DNA from: Silene conica
Taxonomy: Eukaryota; Streptophyta; Magnoliopsida; Caryophyllales; Caryophyllaceae
Assembly: GCA_029255685.2 (NCBI GenBank)
Contig: CM055311.2
Location: 18,560,952-18,624,951, forward strand
DNA: 64,000 bases
Direction: 5' to 3'
Shown: one piece after another, positions 1 through 10,131 of the stretch
How the letters are laid out: each line of letters starts with the position of its first letter
How positions within the stretch are numbered: position 1 is the first letter of the stretch
Made by a program: the position numbers and the translations under genes
The notes under the pieces: model-generated
The model's database searches: none
What the model saw: only the letters and a program-made list of their open reading frames with translations
Told to the model about the DNA's origin: nothing

Positions 1-244
1 GAGTTGTTCAAGTTTTTAGTTTCTTAAGACAATCTCTTCTTTTGTTAAGACTTTCTAGTTTGCTTGCTTTAAGTTCTTTTTTTTAGACAATTTTGCTTTG
101 GTTGCATAGTTAAGACAATTAGACTGGATTCTGGTTTTTCGCGCATGTTTTGGGCGCACATATACTGTATTTCAGGTTTGGGGAAGACTAACTTGGTTGA
201 TACAAGTTACTTCCGAAGAAAATAAAGCTACTGTACAGGAAATA

Positions 245-348
245 GGTTGGCCGACCTCAACACTCAGTCGGTCGACCAGACCCCTATGTTCCAGTAGCAT
301 TACGAGACTGGCAGATGGTCGGTCGACTAGGGGGGAGGGTCTACCGAC
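245..348. repeat. GGTCGACC palindrome cluster in gypsy spacer
   Basis: The cluster contains GGCCGACC, GTCGGTCGACC (267-277), GGTCGGTCGAC (317-327) and a terminal CCGACC. Opposing arms can pair as hairpins. The leading sequence ACAGGAAAT plus the first arm is repeated in the LTR at 2437-2458, so the spacer and LTR clusters share an origin. Confidence 0.75.
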
Positions 349-711
349 CTGTTCTCCTGTACAGGCACCTCAAGATGCTTCGGGAAGTGTGCAAACGTAA
401 TAGGGAGGTCCTATCCCTACTCTATCTTTTATGTTTCCCCCTTCTTTCTTTACTTCAAACCTTCAATACATTATATACCACCCAAAACACATTTAATCCC
501 CGAAAAAGGTCTTTCTTTGTTTGACTTTTTCAGGTACTTGGAGTGGCACTGCTGGCCACTGAAACCTCCCAGCTTACGCTGTTTGGGGAGGTTTCCCTTG
601 CGCTCAAAAATCCGGTGTATCTTTTCCTTTTTCATTGGTTATTACGTTTTTGCATTTTTTTTTTCAGAAAACCTTTACTTAGGCTAATGCACAATTGGGA
701 CATTGTGCGGG

Positions 712-724
712 TTGGTTTGGGGAA
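712..724 (+). other. Internal polypurine-tract-like motif
   Basis: The purine-rich string TTGGTTTGGGGAAT here closely matches the tract next to the LTR at 2161-2174. Gypsy elements of the Athila/Tat groups are known to carry extra purine tracts upstream of the 3' LTR. Function as a second plus-strand primer is inferred. Confidence 0.4.
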
Positions 725-1380
725 TAGTTTAGTCACATGCATTATTCCATTGCATTTTGTCACACTGCATTTATGTCTTGCATTGTTCTTTTCTTTATTT
801 TCCTTACCTATACAAAAGAAAAATACAAAAAAATAGAAAAATTCAAAAATTCAAAAATTTCAAAAAAATGCACGTTTATTTTAGCATATAGGTCGAGTCG
901 GAACGAGAGTATTTCAAGGATGATCTTTGCTATCTTACATGTTTATGTCTTTGCCTTGCCTTGTCAACTTGTTTTAGTATGAGAGTCTTTTGCATATCTA
1001 CGAGTTTTTGTCAACTTGTTTTTCTTGAGACTTGACTTATACCTTGGCAATCTACATCACATTCTGAGTTTTAGAGCTTATTTCCTGGTTTCATTTTTAA
1101 ACTAGTTGTCTAGGATGTGAGTAGTACTCCCCTTGGAACATGTTACATCAATATGCATAAACATGAACTTGAATTGCTATATACTTGTTTACTATCTCGT
1201 TTTGTGAGTCTCGGTACGTGCATTTGGGATCCCTTTTCTCTTATTTACCCATAAGCCCTACATAGCCAAAATTGCCTTTTTATTCCCCCAAATACTACAT
1301 CCCATACTTAGCCTACCCTTCTAAGCTAGTATTTGTGGTCATTGGATTTTTTTTAGGCATCTTTGTTTGTATGCTATCTT

Positions 1381-1474
1381 GAACAAAAAGAGAAAAGAAA
1401 GAAAGAAAGAAAGAAAAGAAAAAGAATAGAAAAATTCAGAAAAAGAAAGAAAGAAAAGAAAAACGAAAAAAAAG
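1381..1474 (+). repeat. Purine-rich GAAA low-complexity tract
   Basis: About 95 bases made almost only of A and G, with repeated AAAG/GAAA units. It sits in the non-coding spacer of the gypsy element and directly precedes the GTCGACC hairpin at 1488-1530. Nothing else is seen. Confidence 0.8.
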
Positions 1475-1487
1475 CAAACGTACAGAA

Positions 1488-1530
1488 GTCAGTCGACCGA
1501 CCGCACCCTCAGGTCGGTCGACCGACTGAC
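1488..1530. repeat. GTCGACC inverted repeat (hairpin)
   Basis: The arms GTCAGTCGACCGACC (1488-1502) and GGTCGGTCGACCGACTGAC (1512-1530) are nearly perfect reverse complements separated by about 9 bases. This is the same palindromic unit as in the LTR hairpins downstream. Confidence 0.8.
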
Positions 1531-2160
1531 AGGGTCAGAATTCAATCGTTCTGAAATCCCTTTCTTTTACATGTTATCACTCCCGTACTTCATTCAAAAT
1601 ATTTGGGAGTCCCTTCTTATTTTTAATGTGAGAGTTGTGCTACAAAAGAGCACCTTCTTAATATCAAAAGTTGTGAAATATGTTGTTGGGAATCGGTTTT
1701 ACTAGCTTGGCTACTAACCCCACAAATCCAAAAACATCTTAACCACTTTTTACCTTTCACCTCACATATCTTTCATTACCTCAATTGCATGTATCCGAGT
1801 CACTTGATGAGTGTGTTCATACATAGTTGTAGAATTCTTGTTCATGCTAGATTGCAGGCATGTTTTCATGGGTCGTAGTTAGGTGAGTGTCTTCACAAAT
1901 ATACTTCTTTCTATCTTTTACATATACTCACCATTTGCTTCATGAGTGTCTCGAGCGTACCGCGAGAGTCCATGGTATAAAGTCTCTATAGTCTCTAGTT
2001 TTGCAAGTTTGACGACCCTATAACTCGTTTGCATGATTTGAATGCTTTCTCATTTTGTACTTGGCATTGGTTTAGGCTTACATGTAAATTTCGCTCTGAG
2101 ATTGAAATCGTTCCATTAGTTAAGATCGAGTCTATTTCTTGCTTAAGGGCAAGCAAGGTT

Positions 2161-2174
2161 TGGTTTGGGGAATT
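2161..2174 (+). other. Polypurine tract (PPT) of the gypsy element
   Basis: TGGTTTGGGGAATT lies immediately upstream of the LTR start TGATGC at 2175. It is the expected plus-strand primer site of an LTR retrotransposon read on the plus strand. Confidence 0.65.
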
Positions 2175-2446
2175 TGATGCGTGTCCATTTTATGACGTTT
2201 TACATCTATTTTTACACGCATTTTGTCGCTCATTTACTATGTTTTAGCCTTTATTTCCCAACAATTGTCTACTTTCGTATTTTTATGCTCTTTTGCAGAA
2301 TTATGCGGAAAAGGGACGATTTTATACCAAATTTATGCCCTCGGGATTTTTCATGACCAAGGAACGAGGACAAGTCGACTCGAGACGCAAACCAAGTACT
2401 AAGAAGTCAAACCGAGAAGAAATCAAGGCGGGTACACAGGAAATTG

Positions 2447-2479
2447 GGTCGACCGACCTACTACTCTGGTCGGTCGACC
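2447..2479. repeat. Perfect GTCGACC hairpin 1 in gypsy LTR
   Basis: GGTCGACCGACC (2447-2458) and its exact reverse complement GGTCGGTCGACC (2468-2479) are separated by a 9-base loop. Each arm contains the GTCGAC core, itself a palindrome. Confidence 0.9.
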
Positions 2480-2526
2480 AGGAGACCTGTTATGAAAAAA
2501 GTCAGAAGTCCATCAAGCCCGACAGC

Positions 2527-2564
2527 AGGTCGACCGACCTGCTGCTACCTAGGTCGGTCGACCT
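2527..2564. repeat. Perfect GTCGACC hairpin 2 in gypsy LTR
   Basis: AGGTCGACCGACCT (2527-2540) and AGGTCGGTCGACCT (2551-2564) are exact reverse complements with a 10-base spacer. It is the strongest of the set: 14-bp arms with no mismatch. Confidence 0.9.
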
Positions 2565-3100
2565 CAGCGCAGTTTCAGAAGTTTTCCGCAAAACCCAATC
2601 GCGTGATTAGGTCATTAGGAAACTTATGTTTTCCGCCTACTTAAGACCTAATTCGTGATTAGGGTTGGGACATCAAGTTTATCATTCAGTTTTAGAATAA
2701 GTTAATTATCTAGTTTTGCAACAACAAGTTGAATCTTTTATTTTTAGTTCTCAATTCACCACAATACTTTTCTTTAGTTTTGTTCTTTGTTCATTAATCT
2801 TTCCGCACGGATTCAATAAAGCTTTTGTTCTTTCTGCCTTAATCATTGTTTCCGGTAATTCTCTTCTTAATTACAGTTTCATTATTGTTATTTTAGAATT
2901 GCTTGCATCTGGTTTAAGTTAGAATACCAAAGCCTTTATTGTTATTGCATGCGTAGGTTAATGATCACCATGAATTCCGTTTTTATTAATGTTATTATTG
3001 TTATTTCAATTTCTATGAGTAGCTAAATTCCATATGTTAGGATGTAGGGAGTAAATAACGTAGATGGTGCGAATTCCGAGACCGACTGTAGCAGGCCCCT

Positions 3101-3174
3101 GGTCGGCCGACCGGCTTAACCGGTCGGTCGACTGAGGTGTTGGTCGGCCGACTGGACTAGCTGGTCGGTCGACC
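3101..3174. repeat. Four-fold GTCGRCCGAC palindrome cluster in gypsy LTR
   Basis: Four related palindromes lie about 20 bases apart: GGTCGGCCGACC (3101), CGGTCGGTCGACTG (3121), GGTCGGCCGACT (3142) and GGTCGGTCGACC (3163). Two have a GGCC centre and two a GTCGAC centre, in alternating order. Confidence 0.85.
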
Positions 3175-3766
3175 AACGCGCGTTTGTTTTCAGACCGTTT
3201 TTCTTCGTCAACTATAATAACCTACAATGAGACTAAAAGGAGACTTGTAGGATGTTAGTAATGACTTACCCAAGATTGAGAGATACGTAAAGGGCATTGG
3301 TTTACACTTTAAGACGGCTAGGTTACTTAAGACTGAAAGGTATGTGACCTAGAATTTAGGAATCACCCTTATTGTTGACACCCAATAATTGTGAGACCTA
3401 GGAACTAATAGCATAGGCCAAAAGGAGCTATTAGGTACCATAGACCGAAAGGATATGTTACACCCCTTGCGCGTCTGCAATACATGTTGACTTAGGATTT
3501 ACACCATCATAGCTATTTACTACCCGAACATCCTAGCATCCTTTTTACTATAGATTTATCTCATTCATTTCTACTTGTTTTATTTTATATTTAATTCTAG
3601 ACTTAGTGACAATCAATTTAAACCCCCACTTTTGTTACCCTAAAACATTGACATCAAACAATAAACATTCCCCACCTCTCTGTGGTGCGACCCTGACTTT
3701 CTCTATCTATAGTTAAAGTTTAGGAATTATAAATTTTATCTTTGATACCCTCAACGACGGGCATCA

Positions 3767-3955
3767 ATCGCTTGGGCAATTTATCAACAACAATCTTCAA
3801 TCGACTATGAGATCCCAAGAAGAGTTGTGGTGACAAACTTTCTATCTCAACTTCTGTGAAACAAATTGAAGAAGAAATAAGATCAAGTGATGACCTGAGA
3901 AGCGTGGTACTATCTCGCATGAAACGTATGCAAGTAGTGGATATCATACAACATG
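3767..3955 (+). pseudogene. Tat-like gypsy polyprotein remnant, left piece
   Basis: Plus-strand translation gives a lysine/glutamate-rich, non-motif stretch that runs without a stop from about 3830 to the LARD insertion point at 3955. The same frame resumes at 45113 after the LARD and its ACATG duplication are removed, and leads into the RT region. A stop lies upstream near 3805. This is the linker region before reverse transcriptase, cut by the gypsy LTR on its left and by the LARD on its right. No catalytic motif is visible here; the assignment rests on frame continuity. Confidence 0.6.
3951..3955. repeat. TSD of outer LARD, left copy (ACATG)
   Basis: ACATG directly precedes the LTR start TGTAACACC at 3956 and recurs directly after the far LTR end at 45108-45112. 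Confidence 0.92.
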
Positions 3956-4393
3956 TGTAACACCCCCATTTATTTAAGGAGCCTTTAGCAAGACATCCTC
4001 AGTAAATAGAGCTGCTACCATCTCGGAATGTCCGAGGTAGTGAATAACAAAGTAAATGAAACCAAAGAACTTTATATAAGATTTATAAAATTTAAACTTC
4101 GATATTACAAACTACGCAATAGAATAAAAGTACAACTGATGATTTTTCTATAAGTGATATAATTCTAAGTCGGTCACAAATCTGCATCTCACATTCTCGT
4201 CCCAGCTCCTAGCTCATCTGTCCCTTTCCTGTAGAATCTACTCCCCATTCCGGATCATCGTAGGTGTCACACGAATACACAGGGTCAACCACGAGGTTGA
4301 GTAGGAAAACATCAACAAGACATAATGAACATACAATAATTTCCTTCCATCTCCACATCGTTCGGTCAACCACTTCACCTCCATCACACCACT
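3956..4393 (-). repeat. Outer LARD left LTR, first part
   Basis: It starts TGTAACACCCCC and matches 42632 onward in the right LTR. It is interrupted after CCACT at 4393 by the tandem array and resumes at 36168. Confidence 0.93.
4389..4393. repeat. TSD of the tandem array, left copy (CCACT)
   Basis: CCACT abuts the first array LTR (TGTAACACC at 4394) and is repeated at 36163-36167 after the last one. The uninterrupted counterpart in the right outer LTR (near 43061) reads straight through CACCACTCCTTC. Confidence 0.93.
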
Positions 4394-5639
4394 TGTAACA
4401 CCCCCATTTATTTAAGAGCCTTTAGCAAGACATTCTCAAATAAATAGAGCTGTTACCATCTCGGAATGTCCGAGGTAGTGAACAACAAAGTAAACAAACC
4501 AAAGTACTTTATATAAAAACTGATTAAATTTAAACTTTTGATATTACAACTAATACGCAACGAATAAAAGTACAACTGATAACATCTAAGTATGTGATCT
4601 AATTCTAAGTAGGTCTAAGCCATGTCTCTCTCCTTGCCCAAGCTCCTAGTCCATCTGTCTCTGACCTGTAGAATCTACTCCCCCTTCCAGATCATCGTAG
4701 GTGTACACGAATACACTGTCAACCTCGCGGTTGAGTAGGATAACACAATAATAATTAATGTAACAAATATGATATGCAAATGCCATGATATGCTCGAGCT
4801 CAATAACAATCCCAATCTCAAACCCGTAACACCCAGCCATACCGAACCTCCCGGCAGACTATAATCGGCCGTCGCCGAACACCAGCTCAATAGCTGATAA
4901 GACACCAGGCCTGGTCTGCAGAACCACCCTGGGCTTTATATCAGAACAACATCTGATTCACATCTTTCTTAATAACCAATGCATATGCCATGCTCATGAA
5001 TGCAACAATACTCTTAATCAATCAAACTATTAAATAATGCAATGCTCATGCCACTAATAATAATCAACATTCAATCCAACCAATATCTTTATCGATTATC
5101 AATCATGCTCAGCATCCATAACACACAATTTAACACTCATTCATAACACATCATAGAGTATAGTGTCAATGTATCCTACCTGGATAGCAAGTCTGAAAAG
5201 CAAACACCGTCTAGAAATACTCCACTTTGAATCCCGTTCCTATAAACAGTACTTAATATCAAATTCTATTCATACGACCAAACACTACTAAATTATCTGA
5301 TCATATACATAATTGATTTACTTATAACACATCGTGATTATATACATATACATATACACATACCCGTACACATACCAATTATTATTACTAATCATAACTT
5401 ACTATTTATAGACTTACTTATTATGGACTTACTAAAAATAGTATATGACCAACTAAATCAATTATTACGATATCATAATAATATAAATAAATACTAATAG
5501 TCGCAACAACAATTCTAATAATATAAATGACATTAATAATAATCATAGTACTACTAGTATCAACAATATAGTTCACACTAATTAAAATATCAATTAGTTA
5601 AAATAATAACAACAAGTACCTAAACCACATGCTATATTC

Positions 5640-5860
5640 ATAATACTAATAATAATAATATTAATATCAATAATAATAATAACAATAGTAAATAATAATA
5701 ATAAGAAGTAATATTAATGACGACAGCGACGATGAAGAAGAATCAAGAACAAAAACAAAAACAACAACAACAATAATAATAATAATAATACCTCACAATC
5801 ATAATAATCATTATAATAAAACAAACAACAATAACAATAGTAGTATAATAATAGTATAAT
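5640..5860. repeat. AAT/CAA trinucleotide-rich low-complexity stretch in LTR 1
   Basis: Runs of AAT, ACA and CAA repeats. The same stretch is present in every array LTR; LTR 2 carries one extra AAT unit (about 11505-11531). The matching minus-strand leucine/tyrosine reading frame is a by-product of the repeat. Confidence 0.85.
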
Positions 5861-5875
5861 AATGATATTACTAAT

Positions 5876-6662
5876 CATACTATACCACGCAGCAACACGT
5901 AACGCCTCAACAGCCCAAAACGCAAAAACACGGTATCTGTCCGCAGACTTTCCCGACGCTACCACCACCAGGCTAGCCCCTCACAGCCGTCACCACTGGC
6001 CCCAACCTAAACTACGTACTACCCACTACAACTTCCACTCTTGGGCCACCATGAGAAGCCACTACAGCCACCACCATAACCCCTCTAAACAGCCTGCACA
6101 AACACGCGATACTTTGATTTCCAGCAACGAGTTTGTTCACCCCTCATTCTCTCGTCTATATCTCTTACCACCATGCCCCACACCACCTCTGGCCACCACC
6201 ATTGTCACCGCTGACTCACGGTGGTTCCAGGGGTGGTTACCCATATGCCTCGTTCCCTCTTCAATGGCTACACGACACTCACGAACATGCTTCCTCACAC
6301 TCATTACGTACTCTGTTCTGTTACAGCCTATTTTTCCGCCATAAAAACAGCCACACCACAACCACCACGATGGTCTTCACCACATCCGACCACCACCATT
6401 ATCACCACTGACCTATGGTGGTTACAGGTTTGGCCACCTCTCACCCTCGACTCTTTTCTTACCGCTACAACGAACACCAAAAGAACCTGTTTCCCCCACG
6501 TTATAGCCCCTGTTTTAACGCCTCTAATTGCCTTGCTTTTGGTGGTGCTCCGGCCACCACGCACCACCCCACAATACCCAACGCAACCTATAAACACCCT
6601 ACTGCCACTACCCAACACCTTGTACCAACACGTCATCAAAACAACCGTTCAAAATCTATTAA
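5876..6662. other. GC-richer CCACCA island inside the LTR
   Basis: Within an AT-rich LTR this 0.8 kb block is rich in CCACCA and CCACC motifs and stays open in several frames on both strands (160, 151 and 103 codons among others). Frames overlap on opposite strands, show no domain and are copied in all six LTRs by the tandem expansion, so they are not evidence of a gene. The outer LARD has a comparable island at about 36890-37430. Confidence 0.6.
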
Positions 6663-7130
6663 ACAATCTAAAATAAATTAACGTGAAAGGCTATTGTCGA
6701 CATAAAACGAAGCTTACCATGTTTGTTACGGTGGTTGACGAACTATGCTGGTGTTTGGGTTGAATCAGTCTTTCATCCTTCCTCTATCCAATGGTGGCTG
6801 CTAGTGTGGATTAGGGTTTTATTTGTTATGTCGATGAAGGAGAAATGTAGGAGGAAGGGCTGGGTGAGTTTGGGTATGTAAGGTTTTGTTGTTCTCGGTT
6901 TTTACCTCCAAATCCGAGCCCAGACTATACTTACCCGGCCCGTCACGAAAATCGAGACACCTATTAACTATACTCCATTCACACCCGTAACTTAAAATCA
7001 ACACGACATATAAATAGTTATTTAAATCCTAATTATTTTAGTAGTAAATATTAATTAAAACGATAATTTAAATTATCAACACTTACATAAGAATATATAA
7101 CGATTAGGATTTAAATGTAATTATGACTTA

Positions 7131-7192
7131 AATAAATAAATAAATATATATATATAAATAAATAAATAAATAAATAAATATATAAATAAATA
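7131..7192. repeat. AAAT microsatellite in LTR 1
   Basis: Repeats of AAAT interrupted by a TATATATATA tract. It is present in all six LTRs at the same relative position. Confidence 0.85.
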
Positions 7193-7468
7193 ATTGAATT
7201 GAAGTATAGGCAAGAAATAAATATAAAAACAAGAAATATAATTAAATATAAATATATCATTAAGAATTAAGGAAATACGAATGAAACGTCATTTTATGAA
7301 ATAATCGTCAAATATAAAAATGATTATGAAATACGAAATAATCGTAGAAATACGATTTATAAAATAATAACAGTTTATGTAAAATACTTTATAAACATTC
7401 CCTTTGAAATACTTGTATAAAACACGGTTTGACTGCCATTGACCGAGGCTAAAATACGGGGTATTACA

Positions 7469-7482
7469 GTCTTCCCCCCTTA
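7469..7482 (-). other. Polypurine tract of the LARD (minus strand)
   Basis: The minus strand reads TTAAGGGGGGAAGAC immediately before the LTR start TGTAATACCCCG. It is the expected plus-strand primer. It is repeated at 13210, 18948, 24687 and 30425. Confidence 0.88.
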
Positions 7483-7486
7483 AAAT

Positions 7487-7505
7487 GAACTTCGTCCCGA
7501 AGTTC
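7487..7505 (-). other. Hairpin module 1 next to the PPT
   Basis: GAACTTCG and CGAAGTTC form perfect 8-bp arms around a 3-base loop. On the minus strand the hairpin is followed by the real polypurine tract. Chromovirus 3' ends of the Tekay/Del type carry a similar GACGAAGTT plus purine-tract end (family knowledge). Confidence 0.85.
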
Positions 7506-7600
7506 GCCACCCCGTAACGATAGCAAAAATACCCCACAAGCATAAGACAAACACAAGTAGTACATATACATAAGCTCTAAAACGCCAAGTGTTACATTCT

Positions 7601-7632
7601 ATCTCCCTTAAGAAACTTTGTCCCCAAAGTTT
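7601..7632 (-). other. Hairpin module 2 with purine tract
   Basis: AAACTTTG (7613-7620) and CAAAGTTT (7625-7632) are perfect arms around TCCC. The adjacent bases read TTAAGGGAGA on the minus strand, a second PPT-like tract about 130 bases inside the real one. Confidence 0.8.
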
Positions 7633-7781
7633 AACATACGACAGAAGTATATGACACTTAAAGAACCGCAACATTGACCAAAACATAACAAATTAAATCA
7701 GCAGACTCCATGCATGGTCAATCTCAGTCAGCCAAACATAACATACCACTTAGCCAGATCGTAAACCATCAAGATTTTACA

Positions 7782-7820
7782 ATCCTATCCTCCTTAAAAC
7801 ATGGTTACGTCCCCGTAACC
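7782..7820 (-). other. Hairpin module 3 with purine tract
   Basis: GGTTACG (7803-7809) and CGTAACC (7814-7820) pair around TCCC. The adjacent minus-strand sequence TTTTAAGGAGGATAGGA is a third PPT-like tract. Confidence 0.8.
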
Positions 7821-10116
7821 CCATTATAAAATTCCACTTTCAATGCTCAAGAAGATCGCCAACACAACAGTCACAATCCTCTGATACGTTAAGTACTCTA
7901 TACTGGACAACTAGTATCCGACTTTTATAGCAACAAAACATACTCGTCAGTTTCATGCTATGCAGTAAAACCAAGGTAACTCACACTCACATACCCTTGG
8001 AAATTTGACACAAAATTAACATATTTGCATCAATGCAGACAATCAGCTAACTCATAGTTCATACTTGACGAATTAAACATTTCATGCTCATAACCAAATT
8101 ATGGAGACAAAATCTTAGTTATGCACATAGGAGAAAATGACATTAGGCAAAATTTAATTAATGTAATTAAACACGAAGCAATGAAATATTTCACGAGATA
8201 TACGCTGACTAGCAAGTCAGCTTATCATTTCTAGGTATAAACAGGTCAAAATCACATAGGTACATTTATCATCTACTCACATTACATCATTTATCATAAA
8301 GCCAGTAATAAATATAACTTGCAAAATAAGAGATTTATATCATGCGGAACAATTTCATATTTAGGCAAAATTTCATCAACACATATCTACAGACCTGTCA
8401 TGTTGCAAAACAATTATCATAATCGTCAACCAAATTACTAATTCAATATATATATAGTGATCAGATTTAAACAGAACAATATATAATTCACTTTGTGGCT
8501 TAACAATAGCGTTGGTATAAATAAAACTAACTTTATATAAAACTCACCAAAATATGTAAGGTTATACTATCATATAAAAGTTCATATCCATATTAGATGC
8601 CTATTGTTCATGCTACTAATGTCATGTCAGAATATTACATAGTTACATCACATAATTCATATTTAATTAAACTTTTATATAGAAAACTTGCATAAGTTAC
8701 AATTTCAACAATCAAACATCATGCTACAACTTTAAAAAAAAATTATAATTAAATAACTGCTATACACATAAAACCAATAGCATTGGGAAGCTAACTCATA
8801 AGATTATCATAAATAAAATTTTCTTACTCATATATGAAACACATTTAAAATGACATCCCGTACAAACAAGGTAACATTCTGGAAATTTATTAAAGTTTTC
8901 GTTTCTTTAAAATTACCTCACATTATTATACTTAAATACAACAATTCCTCTTCCAAAACATGTTGACATATCATTTGAATCATAGAAATCATATTGCATC
9001 ATATTAACATTTATTCATTATCCCAAACTGTAGTTGTCATTTAGAAAACGGTAAAGATTGCGAAACTGAAAAGTAGAATCAACTAAATACTAGTTATATA
9101 TATAGAAATAAACGAATTAGTTCCTACCATCGTAACAATCACAACTTATTTAAACATGAAAATATATTATAGAATTCATTAAGGTGCCAGTTATAGAATA
9201 CCAACCTTACAATAACTAACATAAATGTATATAATTAGACGTAAAACTGGCATGAAATTTTCGACACATAACTATATAACATTCATGGTTTAGGGCAACA
9301 CATTCCGTATATCTCTAGACATGGATTGCTAAGGCAATTAGTAAAATAATAACAATTATAAATCTCGAAATTTGATAACATTTGTCTAGTAAGCCAAACG
9401 GTAAACTCTTGCAAAGAATAAGACATTCAAATAAGAAGTGTATACACGCTTAGAATAGCAACAAAACATTTATCAATGGCACGACGCCCGTTTCGGCCTA
9501 CTACCTTTACACATAAGACTTAACTTGATTCCACATACTGTAACAACATAGCATGGTTGACTCTACTAACCATTCCAGTCAATCATGGTCATATCTCTCC
9601 TACACCTAACCCCTTAGGTAGCTATAGATTATGTTGCTTCTATCATCAACTCATTACATATTATTATACTATATCTCTACCTAACTATATCTCTACCTAA
9701 GGGTTCAGGGATCAGAAAACCGCATGCATCTCATCATATAGCTCATAATTCAAACCTCATGTCATCAATACACTAATATTTCACTCAATTATTCAAATAA
9801 TTCAGCATGTCAATGTCAACCATATTCTTTTATTTGACATCATGAATCATGTATCACATCATTACTTACCTCATTCCGCTCATGCAAAACTGTTAGTACA
9901 ATATAAATTGGGTCTTTTTCCTTTATTATATACTACCCACCCTCTTCATCTCTCAAGGGTAACCAGGTTAGACTGAAAGGGCCAGTGGCTTGGTTTGAGG
10001 GGGCCCCTAACTCATCCCAATCCTGGGGCTCCTAACAGTTACTAACCCGGGGTTCATTTTATTAGACTCTTCCTACGTTCATTATTATTCATTTCGTTTA
10101 GGCCTGAGGATCGTTC

Positions 10117-10128
10117 GCTCTGATACCA
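10117..10128 (-). other. Primer binding site, unit 1
   Basis: The minus strand reads TGGTATCAGAGC, complementary to the 3' end of initiator methionine tRNA, just downstream of the LTR. Confidence 0.9.
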
Positions 10129-10131
10129 CTT

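Larger units (their letters stand above)
1..2174 (+). mobile_element. 3' non-coding internal region of an Athila-like Ty3/gypsy element (left-truncated by window)
   Basis: No long open reading frame is present; the short ones are not supported by any recognisable domain. The stretch is T-rich with A-rich blocks (about 815-870 and 1380-1475). It has a polypurine-like tract near 712-724 and ends in a second, similar tract (2161-2174) directly before an LTR that starts TGATGC. This layout, a long spacer after the coding region with two purine tracts and then the LTR, is what Athila-type gypsy elements show, but that lineage is inferred from layout and not from protein. GTCGACC-containing hairpins lie at 245-348 and 1488-1530. 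The 5' LTR, gag and pol would lie left of the window. Confidence 0.55.
2175..3766 (+). repeat. 3' LTR of the Athila-like gypsy element (1592 bp)
   Basis: The segment begins TGATGC and ends GCATCA, a perfect 6-bp terminal inverted repeat of the TG...CA kind, directly after a polypurine tract. It holds two strong GTCGACC hairpins (2447-2479, 2527-2564) and a further cluster (3101-3174). The block before the end, with CTCTGTGGTGCGACCC (about 3678-3693), resembles the region near the 3' end of many plant gypsy LTRs. After 3766 the sequence changes to Tat-like pol remnants, with ATCGC as the presumed TSD. The partner LTR is outside the window, so the boundaries rest on one copy. Confidence 0.65.
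4394..7468 (-). repeat. Array LTR 1 (outermost 3' LTR, 3075 bp)
   Basis: It differs from LTRs 2-6 at several sites that those five share, for example T for C at about 4759, A/C variants near 4801-4812, T at about 6577 and A near 6672. It is therefore the copy least touched by homogenisation. It contains an AAT/CAA-rich stretch (5640-5860), a GC-richer island (5876-6662) and an AAAT tract (7131-7192). Confidence 0.95.
7469..10131 (-). mobile_element. Array internal domain 1 (2663 bp, non-coding)
   Basis: AT-rich with no reading frame of note. From the plus-strand left end it holds the polypurine tract complement (7469-7482), three hairpin modules (7487-7505, 7613-7632, 7803-7820) and, at its right end, the primer binding site (10117-10128) two or three bases from the next LTR. 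A private T at 8358 separates it from domains 2-5, which have C. Confidence 0.94.

Noticed and set aside
1363..1554. 63-codon lysine-rich plus-strand frame
   Set aside because: It is the translation of the GAAA low-complexity tract.
3720..3947. 75-codon minus-strand frame
   Set aside because: It is antisense to the gypsy pol remnant and crosses the LTR boundary at 3766.
5862..6676. Overlapping 160, 151, 103, 92 and 88 codon frames repeated six times in the array
   Set aside because: They lie in the LTR, overlap on both strands, show no domain or signal, and are repeated only because the LTR is. Composition (CCACCA) explains the openness.
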